A stretch of DNA of 64,000 nt from Actinomycetota bacterium (GCA_016870975.1 VGAE01000006.1:1-64000); one strand, 5' to 3'; positions 42,033 through 52,493 are shown, numbered from the stretch's first letter. Numbers and translations are program-made. The notes: generated from the sequence alone by a model not told the origin.

Positions 42033-43588
42033 CTATTTGCGTTAATAGTTATTGTTACAAAACTTCCAATAATCTTCGTTTCTCCTGCGGCTGGAGCTTG
42101 AGCAAGAACAATTCCGAGTGGTTGATTAGCATCAAGCGCGGTAACGGTTCTTACCAAGAAACCAGCTTGAGTAAGTAGCGTCTTTGCCTCAATTTCACTC
42201 TTTCCGACCAAGTTTGGAACTTGCACATTACCGCTAGCAATCTCAAGAGTTACACCGCTACCAGCTTCCACAGGGCTTCCCGCATCTGGTGAAACTTTAA
42301 GAACTATGCCTGGTTGTTCTTCGGAGGCTACTGCGATGGTTTTACTAACCCGAAGACCAGCCGAGGCTAGTAGTGCGCGCGCTTCTTCTAACGGTTTTCC
42401 AATAATGTCGATTGGCACGATGGCATCGCCAGGCCCATCGGAGAGCGTTAGGGTTACCGCACTTCCTTTATTTACTTGCACCGTGGCAAGAGGTAGTTGG
42501 CTCGCTACTCGATCCCTAGGTATTCGCGGATCAGGTGCACGCTGAATCGTGATTGTGAAATCTGCTAATTGGACGCGCGCTTCACTCTCGGTTAAACCAA
42601 CAACATTAGGCAGTGTGACAATTTCAGCAGGACCACTTGGTCGAAGCGTCAAAAATCCAGCTAAACCAATAAGCAGAATAGATGTCAGAACAATTACACG
42701 GCGGCGAGAGAATTTTCGGCCCCGTTTTTGCGTTGGAATTTTTGCGGTGATGCGCTCGCCTCGTGAAAGCCGCTTTAAGTCTTTAAGCATAGAAGCTGCG
42801 TTCTGATAACGATCTTCCGGACTCTTCGCCAGTGCAACTTCGAAGAAAGAATCAATGGCCGGATCTAAACCTGTAGTAAGCGTGGTAACTGGAATTAGCG
42901 GAGCCGAAACATGTTGATACGCAATTGCAATGGGTGTCTCCCCGCTAAATGGAGGCTCTCCCGAAATTAATTCGTAAAAGAGACAACCAACCGAGTAGAG
43001 ATCGCTGCGGAGATCCGCCTGTCCGCCAGTTGCCTGTTCTGGCGAGAGATATTGGGCAGTTCCGACGATATTCCAGGTACTAGTCAGCGTTGCACCAGCA
43101 TCAGCTAAGGCGCGTGCGATTCCAAAGTCCATCACTTTTACCGCACCGCTCTCGGTGATCATGATATTTCCGGGCTTAATATCGCGATGAACGATGCCGC
43201 TTTTATGTGAGTACGCGAGCGCATTTAGAATTCCTTCTACGATTTCAATAGCGCGATCGAAGAGCAACCGATCACCGCTGTGTAGCAATTCACGTAGAGT
43301 TTTACCCTCTACACACTCCATAACTATGTAAGGCATAACCCCGCTATTCGTTTTCTCTTGTCCAGAGTCATAAACCGCAACAATTCCAGGATGATTTAAC
43401 GCTGCAACTGCCAGCGCTTCCTTATTAAACCTAGTGACGAAAGCTGGGTCGCGAGCCAGATCACTTCTTAAAATCTTGATTGCGACCTCTCGATGTAGTC
43501 GAAGATCTTCTGCTAAATAAACATCAGCCATACCGCCGGTACCGATCATCGGACCTAATTGATATCGACCACCAAGTTGGCGCTTCAT
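42029..43588 (-). CDS. pknB: Serine/threonine protein kinase with PASTA domains
   Basis: GTGGMADVYLAEDLRLHREVAIKIL, HRDIKPGNIM, DFGIARAL, TM segment, three PASTA repeats. Confidence 0.95.
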   Translation of the reverse strand: MKRQLGGRYQLGPMIGTGGMADVYLAEDLRLHREVAIKILRSDLARDPAFVTRFNKEALAVAALNHPGIVAVYDSGQEKTNSGVMPYIVMECVEGKTLRELLHSGDRLLFDRAIEIVEGILNALAYSHKSGIVHRDIKPGNIMITESGAVKVMDFGIARALADAGATLTSTWNIVGTAQYLSPEQATGGQADLRSDLYSVGCLFYELISGEPPFSGETPIAIAYQHVSAPLIPVTTLTTGLDPAIDSFFEVALAKSPEDRYQNAASMLKDLKRLSRGERITAKIPTQKRGRKFSRRRVIVLTSILLIGLAGFLTLRPSGPAEIVTLPNVVGLTESEARVQLADFTITIQRAPDPRIPRDRVASQLPLATVQVNKGSAVTLTLSDGPGDAIVPIDIIGKPLEEARALLASAGLRVSKTIAVASEEQPGIVLKVSPDAGSPVEAGSGVTLEIASGNVQVPNLVGKSEIEAKTLLTQAGFLVRTVTALDANQPLGIVLAQAPAAGETKIIGSFVTITINANS

Positions 43589-44373
43589 CTCGCGGCTCCG
43601 ATTAATTCAGTGGTAATTTCATTTCGTTCGCTTCCAATTTGAGCAGCTATAACAGTGACATTATCTGGGGCATCATTCTGGTAAGTCAGATTAATTAATG
43701 TATTTACCCCACTTTGTAAGTCGCCAGAAAAAGCCGAAAGAATCTTCCCCTCATCTACAACATTTGTTAATCCATCGCTACAAACTAGATAGATATCACC
43801 AGGCTCTACTGGAAAGAGTGAAAGGACAGGATTGATGTTGGCCTTACCCATCAACGCCTGAGTTAAAAAAGATCGCTGGGGATGATCACCAATTTCATCT
43901 GTGGAAATGCGGCCCTGATCAAATAACTCTTGCACGACGGTGTGATCATGGCTAAGACGCGTAATCTTCTTACCGCGAATTTGATAGGCACGTGAATCTC
44001 CGATATGCAAAAGAGCGACGGAATTGCCATCGAGATGAAATGCGGTGAAAGTTGTTCCCATCCCATCAAGCTCCGGCCTCTCTTCACATTTCTCACGGAT
44101 AGCTTGATCCATATCTTCTAACGATGAACGAAAAATATCTTCTCTTGATTCTCGATCAATTTCTCTATTTTCTAAAAGTGGAAGCGCCCTATTGAGCGTT
44201 TCAATTACAGTTTTTGATGCAATTTCTCCGCCGGCGTATCCACCCATGCCATCCGCTACTGCGATGATATTTGTTGCAATTAATCCAGAATCTTCATTTC
44301 CTTGACGGTGCAGCCCCAACTCTGATCGCCATGCAATGGATGAAAATTGGAGATCTCGATTCATAATCAGCAA
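43585..44373 (-). CDS. pstP: PP2C-family serine/threonine phosphatase
   Basis: GNEDSGLIATNIIAVADGMGGYAGGEIASK, LLHIGDSRAYQIRG, VCSDGLTNVV. Confidence 0.94.
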   Translation of the reverse strand: MLIMNRDLQFSSIAWRSELGLHRQGNEDSGLIATNIIAVADGMGGYAGGEIASKTVIETLNRALPLLENREIDRESREDIFRSSLEDMDQAIREKCEERPELDGMGTTFTAFHLDGNSVALLHIGDSRAYQIRGKKITRLSHDHTVVQELFDQGRISTDEIGDHPQRSFLTQALMGKANINPVLSLFPVEPGDIYLVCSDGLTNVVDEGKILSAFSGDLQSGVNTLINLTYQNDAPDNVTVIAAQIGSERNEITTELIGAAR

Positions 44374-44394
44374 GCCTAACGCTGTAATCTGAAG

Positions 44395-44460
44395 GCGCAG
44401 ATGGCGAAATAGCAGTCGTGCTGGCTTCAGGTACCAGTACTCGCAAGGCCCCTCCGCGCA
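44395..44460 (+). pseudogene. Degenerate tRNA-Leu(CAG), missing part of variable arm and T-arm
   Basis: GCGCAGATGGCGAAATAGCAGTCGTGCTGGCTTCAGGTACCAGTACTCGCAAGG...CCCCTCCGCGCA: Leu-type acceptor/D/anticodon arms with CAG anticodon, then an abrupt jump to a 3' acceptor; stem mismatches. Confidence 0.75.
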
Positions 44461-44491
44461 AGCTAACTCTTCACTTGAGTATCCTTACGCA

Positions 44492-45412
44492 GTGACGAGG
44501 TATGCATATCTAGGCCCAACCGGAACATTTACCGAAGCTGCGCTAAAGACTGTCGCGTGCCCTGATGATGAGTCGATTCCATTTTCAAATGTCACAGCCG
44601 CTCTGGATGCCGTCCGTACCAACAAAGCAGATAGAGCGCTAGTTCCCATTGAGAATTCGGTAGAAGGCGTCGTTTCAAGAACACTAGATGAATTAGCAAT
44701 CGGAGATCCGCTAGTTATATATGGTGAAGCAACGCTCTCCGTCACATTTGCCCTAATGGTTCGAAAGGGAAGTGATGGGAAATCAATTAAGCGGATTGCT
44801 ACCCACCCTCATGCAGAATCTCAATGTCGCGCTTACATTGCGAAGAATCATCCAAGCGCTGAAATTATCTCGGCTTCCTCGACCGCCGCGGCAGCTGAGG
44901 CGTTGAGTCGTGGTGAATTTGACGCTGCAATTGCCGCGCCAAATGCCGCGGCAGCTTATGGTTTAACAATTTTAAATAGCGAGATTGGTGACAATAGCGA
45001 AGCGGTAACTCGATTTGTTTTAGTCGGAAAACCTGGCGCAGTACCTGCGCCAACTGGACATGATCGGACCTCACTCGCAGCATTCATTGGCGCAGACCAT
45101 GCTGGCGCACTTCTGGAAGTCCTGACAGAGTTTGCAGTACGAGGCGTTAACTTAACTTTTATTCAATCAAGACCTACTGGTCGTGAACTTGGCCATTACC
45201 ACTTCATTATTGATGCCGAAGGGCATATCAATGAGGAGCGCGTCGGAGATGCGTTAACTGGGCTAAAGCGAATCTGTGAGGAAGTTAGATTCCTTGGTTC
45301 ATATCCACGCGCCGATAAAGTTGCACCGACAACTTCTAAATCAGTAACTGATAGCGCATTTAAATCCGCAGATGATTGGTTAGAAAAGGTAAGAGCGGGT
45401 AAAAGCATATGA
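44492..45412 (+). CDS. pheA: Prephenate dehydratase
   Basis: [34 protein letters not shown] region [21 protein letters not shown]. Confidence 0.95.
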   Translation: MTRYAYLGPTGTFTEAALKTVACPDDESIPFSNVTAALDAVRTNKADRALVPIENSVEGVVSRTLDELAIGDPLVIYGEATLSVTFALMVRKGSDGKSIKRIATHPHAESQCRAYIAKNHPSAEIISASSTAAAAEALSRGEFDAAIAAPNAAAAYGLTILNSEIGDNSEAVTRFVLVGKPGAVPAPTGHDRTSLAAFIGADHAGALLEVLTEFAVRGVNLTFIQSRPTGRELGHYHFIIDAEGHINEERVGDALTGLKRICEEVRFLGSYPRADKVAPTTSKSVTDSAFKSADDWLEKVRAGKSI

Positions 45413-46671
45413 TTGATGTGAAGATTCTTCGGGAAAATCCAGATTTAATTCGAGCCTCCCAGAAAGCGCGCGGGGAAAGCGCCGATCTAGTCGACCAAGT
45501 TTTAAAGGCTGACGAAAAACGTCGCTGCGCAATCGTTGACTTTGAAGCGCTTCGTGCAGAACAGAATTCACTCTCTAAATTGGTTGGTAGCGCAACAGGT
45601 GATGCGAAATCAGAGCTACTTGAAAAAGCAAAAGTTTTGGCGGCCGAAGTTAAAGAGGCGGATACCAAGCGAGCTGATTCTGAGGCAGAATTTCACAAAT
45701 TGGCTTTAGGGCTCTCAAATATCGTTGATCCTAAAGCGCCAATTGGCGGCGAAGCAGATTTCAAAGTCTTGGAAGAAGTAGGTAAACCGAGAAAGTTTGA
45801 TTTTGAACCGAAAGATCATGTGGAGCTTGGAAAGATCTTGGGTGCAATTGATGTTGAGCGAGGCGCGAAGGTTTCTGGCGCACGCTTTTTTTATTTAACT
45901 GGCGTCGGTGCGCTCCTTGAATTAGCGCTAGTTAATTACGCGATTCAACTAGCAACGCAAGCTGGATTTATTCCGATGATTCCACCGGTTCTCGTTAAAC
46001 CGGCCGCGATGGAAGGTACTGGTTTTCTAGGCCAAGCAGCCGAGAATGTCTTTCATTTCAAGGAAGATAATTTTTATTTGGTTGGAACGAGTGAAGTTCC
46101 ACTTGCGGCCTACCATATGGATGAAATTTTGGATGGGGCAAAATTGCCTCTGCGATATACCGGCTATTCACCATGCTTTAGACGTGAAGCTGGCTCATAT
46201 GGCAAGGACACTCGAGGAATCATCCGCGTCCACCAATTTGAAAAAGTGGAGATGTTCTCATTCTGCAAACCAGAAGATGCGGTGGCGGAGCACCAGAAAC
46301 TTCTTACCTGGGAGAAAGAATTTCTAAATGCTATGGAGATTCCATATCGAGTTATTGATGTAGCAACTGGCGACCTCGGATCCAGCGCTAATCGAAAATT
46401 CGATTGTGAAGCGTGGATTCCAACCCAGAACTCATATCGAGAAGTAACAAGTACCTCTAACTGCAGTGAATTCCAGGCGAGAAGATTAAATGTCCGAACC
46501 AAGGGAGATTCGGGCACTTCACCAGTAGCAACGCTAAATGGAACACTGGTCGCAATTCCGCGAATGATTGTTTCTATTCTTGAAAATCATCAACAGAGTG
46601 ATGGCTCAGTTTTGGTTCCAAAGGCGCTCCAACCTTACTTAGGCACTGATCGATTTAAACCGGTGGCCTAA
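45409..46671 (+). CDS. serS: Seryl-tRNA synthetase
   Basis: [58 protein letters not shown]. Confidence 0.97.
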   Translation: MIDVKILRENPDLIRASQKARGESADLVDQVLKADEKRRCAIVDFEALRAEQNSLSKLVGSATGDAKSELLEKAKVLAAEVKEADTKRADSEAEFHKLALGLSNIVDPKAPIGGEADFKVLEEVGKPRKFDFEPKDHVELGKILGAIDVERGAKVSGARFFYLTGVGALLELALVNYAIQLATQAGFIPMIPPVLVKPAAMEGTGFLGQAAENVFHFKEDNFYLVGTSEVPLAAYHMDEILDGAKLPLRYTGYSPCFRREAGSYGKDTRGIIRVHQFEKVEMFSFCKPEDAVAEHQKLLTWEKEFLNAMEIPYRVIDVATGDLGSSANRKFDCEAWIPTQNSYREVTSTSNCSEFQARRLNVRTKGDSGTSPVATLNGTLVAIPRMIVSILENHQQSDGSVLVPKALQPYLGTDRFKPVA

Positions 46672-47493
46672 TTGAGCGCATTAGCTAAACGCCCGAAGTT
46701 AATCGCCACAGATCTCGACGGAACTATTGTTTTAAATTACGGAGAGATAACTCCGCGCACTAAAAAAGCGTTTCATGATGCCCACGACGCTGGCGTAAAA
46801 GTTTATTTCGCTACCGGAAGACCAGCGCGCTGGATGAAGGAAATCGCGGCCACTTTCCCATTTGGCGGTGCAATTCTTGGTAATGGGGCAATTCATTACG
46901 ACATACATAATGAAAAAGTAATTGATGAATGGTTAATACCGATCGAGAATCAAATAGCTACTGTCCAGAAATTACGAAATGCAGTCCCAGATGTGGCATT
47001 TGCAGTGGAATTACGCCATCACTGTTATCGTGAAAAGAACTACAACCCTCGTTGGGATGTAGGGCTAGATCAAGAGGGCGTTCACGACATTACAGAATTA
47101 ATGACCGACCCAGCGGCAAAGCTATTAGCGCGTTGCTCAACACAGAAACTCACCTCAGATGAAATGCTGGCTATCGCTAATCGAGAGCTCTCGGATTTTG
47201 TAACAGTCACCCATTCGAATTCGCTCGATTCACTCCTTGAGATAAATGCGCTAGGCGTTTCCAAAGGCTCTACTCTGGCAAAGATGGCAGAACGTTTTGG
47301 TTTTTCCGCAGAGCAAGTTGTGACATTTGGCGATAACCCAAATGATTTTGCGATGTTGGAATGGGCTGGAAGATCTTGGGCAATGGGAGATGGCCACCCA
47401 GATGCGCCAAAATATGCCAAGTCAGTAACCGATCCTCATACTGAAGATGGCGTCGCTAAAGTTATTGAAGAGTTATTGGAGTTACCCGAATGA
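46672..47493 (+). CDS. HAD-IIB (Cof-like) hydrolase
   Basis: IATDLDGTIV, GNGAIHYD, TFGDNPNDFAMLEWAG; TTG start. Confidence 0.92.
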   Translation: MSALAKRPKLIATDLDGTIVLNYGEITPRTKKAFHDAHDAGVKVYFATGRPARWMKEIAATFPFGGAILGNGAIHYDIHNEKVIDEWLIPIENQIATVQKLRNAVPDVAFAVELRHHCYREKNYNPRWDVGLDQEGVHDITELMTDPAAKLLARCSTQKLTSDEMLAIANRELSDFVTVTHSNSLDSLLEINALGVSKGSTLAKMAERFGFSAEQVVTFGDNPNDFAMLEWAGRSWAMGDGHPDAPKYAKSVTDPHTEDGVAKVIEELLELPE

Positions 47494-48152
47494 TTATCCG
47501 GGCGGTTCCCATCTGGCTGGATCTTGTGTGTATTGGATTTGGGGCATTTCAGGGAGCGCTCTTTGCAATTTTCTATAAGAGATTTGATTTAATTGGCGTA
47601 ATTTCCGTGGCGATAATTACTGGTTTGGGTGGGGGAATTTTAAGAGATTTACTTTTATCTGCAGGGCGTCCAGTTGGTCTGCAAGATAAATATATTCTTA
47701 CGGCCATTGGTGGCGCTGTTGCCGCTCTCATAATTGGTCGTTGGTATCGAAAATCCAGCGGGATAATTGTTTTTCTAGATTCAATTGCTATGGCGCTCTT
47801 TGCAATCGCGGGTACATATAAAGCGTTGATTTATGACACGACCGATTTAGTTGCCATAATCCTTGGAATCATCACAGCTGTAGGTGGTGGAGTTTTACGT
47901 GACATCGTATGTCGAGTCACACCACAGATATTTACTGGTGGACCGCTTTATGCCACTGCAACCGCAATCGGAGCAACCATTTTTGTTTTTCTGGAGAGAA
48001 CTGATTTGAATTTCAATCTTGCAGTTGTATTTTCTGTGGCATCAATTGTGTTGATCCATATGACCTCGGTGCGATTCCGAATCCATTTAAAACCAGCTAT
48101 TTCAGGTATTGAAGGCGCTGATGATTTTGAGGAGCCCAACCGAGGAAGGTAA
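47490..48152 (+). CDS. TRIC/UPF0126 family membrane protein
   Basis: Duplicated GxGGGxLRDxL motif (GLGGGILRDLLL; AVGGGVLRDIVC). Confidence 0.92.
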   Translation: MIIRAVPIWLDLVCIGFGAFQGALFAIFYKRFDLIGVISVAIITGLGGGILRDLLLSAGRPVGLQDKYILTAIGGAVAALIIGRWYRKSSGIIVFLDSIAMALFAIAGTYKALIYDTTDLVAIILGIITAVGGGVLRDIVCRVTPQIFTGGPLYATATAIGATIFVFLERTDLNFNLAVVFSVASIVLIHMTSVRFRIHLKPAISGIEGADDFEEPNRGR

Positions 48153-48162
48153 GTTTTCCCAC

Positions 48163-48245
48163 GGAGGGCTCGCATAGTGGCCTAGTGCACCGGTCTTGAA
48201 AACCGGCAAGGGAAACCTTCGTGGGTTCAAATCCCACGCCCTCCG
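48163..48245 (+). tRNA. tRNA-Ser(TGA)
   Basis: GGAGGGC...CGGTCTTGAAAACCGG...GTGGGTTCAAATCCCACGCCCTCCG; long variable arm; anticodon TGA. Confidence 0.95.
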
Positions 48246-48330
48246 CTCTTGTGGGCGAACTCATAGCCCTTCACCTAGAAAACTCTGGGAATCGCTAGGA
48301 AAATTACAGCATTCCCAAAGGGGGCAAATT

Positions 48331-49134
48331 GTGGCGACCGGCGTTTTCTCAAAATCTCGCGCTGAGATAAAAGAGCGCACGCTTCGCACAGATCGGTGGT
48401 GGTTACAGCCCGCAATAACCGTCGTAGTTTTAGTTTCATTCATTATTTATGCAACTTTTCGGGCTTTTGAAAAGAATTACTATTTTGCAGAACCGCTAAT
48501 TTCACCGTTCTACTCACCATGTCTTTCAACTGCATGTGTTGAAGGTGCGGCACATTTTGGAACTCCAATCGGAACTTTCACAATATTTGGTATGATTATT
48601 TCGCCGGCCTTATTTATTCTTATATTTCCGCTTGGTTTTCGATTAACTTGTTATTACTACCGCAAGTCTTATTACCGATCTTTCTGGATGTCGCCACCTG
48701 CTTGTGCGGTCGCAGAACCACATTCCAAATACACCGGAGAGACAAGAGCGCCACTAATTTTGCAAAACGGCCATAGATGGTTTTTCTTTGCCGGTTTAGC
48801 TTTAAACATCATTCTTACTTATGACGCAATCATTGCTTTTAAGAATCCCGAAGGTGAATGGGGCCATATGAGTGTAGGTACGCTCGTGCTACTTCTAAAC
48901 GCAACCATGCTCTGGCTTTATTCAGCATCTTGTCATACCTGTCGCCACACAATCGGTGGTCGGCTACGTCACTTCTCAAAACATCCGATCCGTTACAAGG
49001 CTTGGTCTTGGGTCTCGAAGTTAAACCATAGCCATCCAACGTACGCCTGGATCTCACTCTTCGTGGTTGCGTTGACAGATCTCTATGTACGTATGGTCGC
49101 ATCCGGAATTATCACCAACCTTTACTTCTTCTAG
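48331..49134 (+). CDS. Succinate dehydrogenase/fumarate reductase membrane (cytochrome b-like) subunit
   Basis: Five TM-like segments with conserved His; AAAGGGGG upstream of GTG 48331; immediately upstream of sdhA. The track start at 48196 lies in tRNA-Ser. Confidence 0.75.
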   Translation: MATGVFSKSRAEIKERTLRTDRWWLQPAITVVVLVSFIIYATFRAFEKNYYFAEPLISPFYSPCLSTACVEGAAHFGTPIGTFTIFGMIISPALFILIFPLGFRLTCYYYRKSYYRSFWMSPPACAVAEPHSKYTGETRAPLILQNGHRWFFFAGLALNIILTYDAIIAFKNPEGEWGHMSVGTLVLLLNATMLWLYSASCHTCRHTIGGRLRHFSKHPIRYKAWSWVSKLNHSHPTYAWISLFVVALTDLYVRMVASGIITNLYFF

Positions 49135-49139
49135 GAGAG

Positions 49140-51062
49140 ATGATGGCCAACGCAAATACTGGAATTAAAGCGAGCGATATCAAATTTGATCGCTATCGCT
49201 TTGATGTAGTTGTCATAGGCGCCGGTGGCGCTGGTTTGCGTGCTGCTGTTGAAGCCCGCGAAGCTGGACTACGCGTGGCAATTATTTGTAAATCCCTATT
49301 TGGAAAGGCCCACACTGTTATGGCAGAAGGTGGCGCGGCCGCCGCGATGGGTAACGTCAACAATAAAGATAATTGGAAGGTTCACTTCCGAGACACGATG
49401 CGTGGTGGAAAATTCCTAAACAACTGGCGGATGGCAGAACTACACGCCAAAGAATCACCAGATCGTGTCTGGGAGCTTGAGACTTGGGGCGCGCTATTTG
49501 ATCGCACTAAAGATGGTCGAATCTCACAGCGTAATTTTGGAGGTCACGAATATCCACGTCTTGCTCACGTGGGCGATAGAACTGGTTTGGAATTAATCCG
49601 TACCATGCAACAGAAAATAGTTGCGCTCCAACAGAAAGATGCCAAAGAGTTTGGCGATGCGGAAAAATATTTAAAGGTTTTTCCGGAATTAACAATTACT
49701 TCAATTCTTAAAGAGGGCGAGAAAGTCTCTGGATGTTACGGATATTGGCGCGAATCCGGAGAAGAAGTTCTATTTGAGGCGCTCGCAGTTGTTCTTGCAA
49801 CTGGTGGAATCGGAAAATCTTTCAAAATTACCTCTAATTCCTGGGAAGGTACTGGCGATGGCCATGCGCTTGCGCTAAAAGCTGGATCGGCTCTTGTTGA
49901 TATGGAATTCGTTCAATTCCATCCAACTGGCATGGTCTGGCCGCCATCAGTTCGCGGAATTTTGGTAACTGAATCTGTTCGAGGCGACGGCGGAGTTCTC
50001 ACCAACAATAAAGGTGAGCGCTTTATGTTCAATTACATTCCTGATGTTTTCAAAGATAAATATGCAGATAACGAGGAAGAGGCCGATCGTTGGTATAAAG
50101 ATCAGAATAACAATCGCCGCCCGCCAGAACTTCTCCCACGAGATGAAGTAGCGCGCGCCATTAACGCTGAAGTTAAAGCTGGTCGTGGCTCAGAACAAGG
50201 TGGCGTTTACCTAGACGTTTCAGAGCGTCTTCCCGCTGAAGAAATCAAACGTCGCTTGCCATCAATGTGGCATCAATTTAAAGAACTTGCCGATGTCGAT
50301 ATAACGGAACAACCAATGGAAGTTGGTCCAACTTGTCACTATGTAATGGGCGGAGTAAAGGTAGATCCAGATACCGCCGCTGCACATGGCGTTCCTGGCC
50401 TCTTCGCAGCTGGTGAAGTTGCTGGCGGCATGCATGGCTCTAATCGATTAGGTGGAAACTCACTCTCAGATCTTTTGGTATTTGGAAGGAGAGCGGGCGC
50501 GGGCGCTGCGCAATATGTAAAGAGCATTAGAGGCAGCGAGCCATCTGTTACCCATAAGGAAATTGAAAAGGCGCACGAGGTAATTAACGAGCCATTCACG
50601 CGTGAAGGGGGTCAAAATCCTTATTCACTTCATCAAGAACTGCAGAACGTTACTCAAGACCTAGTTGGAATTATCCGCACCGAGAACGAATTACGTGATG
50701 CAATAACTAAATTAGAGTCGATTCGTGAGCGTGCCGCAAAAGTTACTGTTTCCGGAGGCAAGACCTTTAATCCGGGGTTCCATCTTGCAATCGATCTTGA
50801 GAATATGTTGCTCGTCTCAGAATCAATCGCGCGCTCAGCACTGAATCGTCAAGAATCTCGTGGTGGCCATACCCGCGACGATTTTCCAAAGATGGATCCT
50901 GAGTGGCGCCAGTTCAACCTCCTCTCTTTATGGAATGGTGAGCGCATCGAAATTATTCGAGAGCTAGCGAAGATGTTGCCTGATGAACTAACCAACCTTT
51001 TCGATCAGGAAGAGTTGAAAAAGTATTTCACCGAGAAGGAACTCGCGAAGGGCGGATCATGA
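49140..51062 (+). CDS. sdhA: Succinate dehydrogenase/fumarate reductase flavoprotein subunit
   Basis: VVIGAGGAGLRAAVEAREAGL, QFHPTGMVWPPSVRGILVTESVRGDGG, GNSLSDLLVFGRRAG. Confidence 0.95.
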   Translation: MMANANTGIKASDIKFDRYRFDVVVIGAGGAGLRAAVEAREAGLRVAIICKSLFGKAHTVMAEGGAAAAMGNVNNKDNWKVHFRDTMRGGKFLNNWRMAELHAKESPDRVWELETWGALFDRTKDGRISQRNFGGHEYPRLAHVGDRTGLELIRTMQQKIVALQQKDAKEFGDAEKYLKVFPELTITSILKEGEKVSGCYGYWRESGEEVLFEALAVVLATGGIGKSFKITSNSWEGTGDGHALALKAGSALVDMEFVQFHPTGMVWPPSVRGILVTESVRGDGGVLTNNKGERFMFNYIPDVFKDKYADNEEEADRWYKDQNNNRRPPELLPRDEVARAINAEVKAGRGSEQGGVYLDVSERLPAEEIKRRLPSMWHQFKELADVDITEQPMEVGPTCHYVMGGVKVDPDTAAAHGVPGLFAAGEVAGGMHGSNRLGGNSLSDLLVFGRRAGAGAAQYVKSIRGSEPSVTHKEIEKAHEVINEPFTREGGQNPYSLHQELQNVTQDLVGIIRTENELRDAITKLESIRERAAKVTVSGGKTFNPGFHLAIDLENMLLVSESIARSALNRQESRGGHTRDDFPKMDPEWRQFNLLSLWNGERIEIIRELAKMLPDELTNLFDQEELKKYFTEKELAKGGS

Positions 51063-51829
51063 CTCGCAAAGTGAAGTTAAGAATTTGGCGCGGTGATTCT
51101 AAGGACGGTGAGTTCAAGGATGTAACAGTCGACGCCAACGAAGGTGAAGTAGTTTTAGATGTAATTCATCGTGTGCAAGCCACCCAAATGTCCGACCTAG
51201 CAGTTCGCTGGAATTGCAAAGCCGGAAAGTGCGGCTCATGTTCTATGGAGATAAACGGCAAACCAAGACTTGCCTGTATGACCCGAATGAATATGTACGG
51301 CGATGATGAGACAATAACTGTCACGCCACTGCGCGCCTTCCCAGTCGTCAAAGATCTAGTTACTGACGTTTCATACAACTACAAAAAAGCCATGGAAGTT
51401 CCAGCATTCGAAGGGCCAACAGATTTAAAGCCAGGCGAGTATCGAATGGAGCAAGTAGATGTGGAACGGAGCCAAGAGTTCCGTAAATGCATCGAATGTT
51501 TCCTCTGCCAGAGTACCTGCCACGTAATTCGCGATCACGAGGAGAATAAGAAGTCCTTTGCCGGCCCAAGATTCTTTATCCGAATCGCAGAGCTTGATAT
51601 GCATCCTCTTGACCGGCTACGAAATCGCAAGAAAAAGGCGCAAGAAGAACATGGCTTAGGTATGTGCAACATTACGAAGTGCTGTACCGAAGTTTGTCCG
51701 GAACATATCAAGATCACCGATAACGCAATCATTCCGATGAAAGAGCGTGTAGTCGATGAGAAGTACGATCCGATTCGTTGGCTCGGATCAAAGATACGTA
51801 AGCGAGAAGAGATTAACTATTGGCGCTAG
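51059..51829 (+). CDS. sdhB: Succinate dehydrogenase/fumarate reductase iron-sulfur subunit
   Basis: WNCKAGKCGSCSMEINGKPRLAC, CIECFLCQSTC, CNITKCCTEVCPEHI. Confidence 0.95.
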   Translation: MTRKVKLRIWRGDSKDGEFKDVTVDANEGEVVLDVIHRVQATQMSDLAVRWNCKAGKCGSCSMEINGKPRLACMTRMNMYGDDETITVTPLRAFPVVKDLVTDVSYNYKKAMEVPAFEGPTDLKPGEYRMEQVDVERSQEFRKCIECFLCQSTCHVIRDHEENKKSFAGPRFFIRIAELDMHPLDRLRNRKKKAQEEHGLGMCNITKCCTEVCPEHIKITDNAIIPMKERVVDEKYDPIRWLGSKIRKREEINYWR

Positions 51830-52164
51830 TGTTGCGCTGGGCAATGCTGGCTGGCGCATTTTGGGTCACAACGCTAATTATTGATGGAATTCAAATAGAA
51901 CCTGGTGCTTGGAATTACTTCTGGGTTGCCGCTCTCTTTGGATTGATAAATACCTTTATCGGATCGCTGCTTAAGCTTTTCACCCTACCAGCCGTAATTC
52001 TCACCTTCGGTCTCTTTATATTTATTATCAATGCCGCTATGTTGATGCTAACTGATCGGTTCAGTGACACCATCACTATTGACCGTTTTACCTCTGCACT
52101 AGTTGGCAGCCTTCTGATCAGTATCTTTTCAAGTATTACCAATAAAGTAATTCGGCGGGCGTGA
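51820..52164 (+). CDS. Phage-holin-family-4-like (PF04020-type) small membrane protein
   Basis: 114 aa with four TM segments; pattern LFGLINTFIGSLLKLFTLPAVILTFGLFIFIINAAMLMLTD. Confidence 0.85.
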   Translation: MALVLRWAMLAGAFWVTTLIIDGIQIEPGAWNYFWVAALFGLINTFIGSLLKLFTLPAVILTFGLFIFIINAAMLMLTDRFSDTITIDRFTSALVGSLLISIFSSITNKVIRRA

Positions 52165-52493
52165 AAAAACTTCTTATTGTTGCAGCCGGCGGAATTGCTG
52201 GCTCACTCTCGCGATATCTGATTTCTGAGTCACTACTCAGCTATCCAATCTCAATTTTTATAGCCAATTTATTTGGAGTTGCAATTGCTGGTTTCATTGC
52301 ATTTTGTCTAAAACCAACTGAATTAAGTAAATTGTTTTGGATTCCAGGGTTTGCTGGCGGAATGACTACCTTCTCATCGGTCGCAGTAATCCATGCGGAG
52401 CGGAGCGATATCCTTGCCATTGCTTACTTCTTCGGAACCGTTGCAGCCAGCCTTCTGATTCTCTACGCGCTGGCGCCAAAGGTTGTGCGATGA
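52161..52493 (+). CDS. crcB: Fluoride channel CrcB/Fluc (copy 1)
   Basis: GGIAGSLSRYLIS, FIANLFGVAIAGFIAF, GFAGGMTTFSSVAV. Confidence 0.88.
   Translation: MKKLLIVAAGGIAGSLSRYLISESLLSYPISIFIANLFGVAIAGFIAFCLKPTELSKLFWIPGFAGGMTTFSSVAVIHAERSDILAIAYFFGTVAASLLILYALAPKVVR

Noticed and set aside
44374-44491. Considered an SRP (4.5S) RNA in the pstP-pheA gap
   Set aside because: It lacks the conserved GGUCAGG...GGAAGGAAGCAGCC apical motif; a degraded tRNA-Leu explains the sequence better.
48286-48317. 7-bp inverted repeat TGGGAAT/ATTCCCA upstream of the SDH operon
   Set aside because: Short arms with a long loop; too weak to call regulatory without conservation data.
48196-48330. N-terminal extension of the SDH membrane subunit ORF
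   Set aside because: It overlaps tRNA-Ser(TGA); GTG 48331 has a clear SD (AAAGGGGG) and starts the hydrophobic protein sensibly.
51820-52164. Phage holin-like gene as a prophage marker
   Set aside because: PF04020-type proteins are widespread chromosomal membrane proteins; no other phage genes are nearby.
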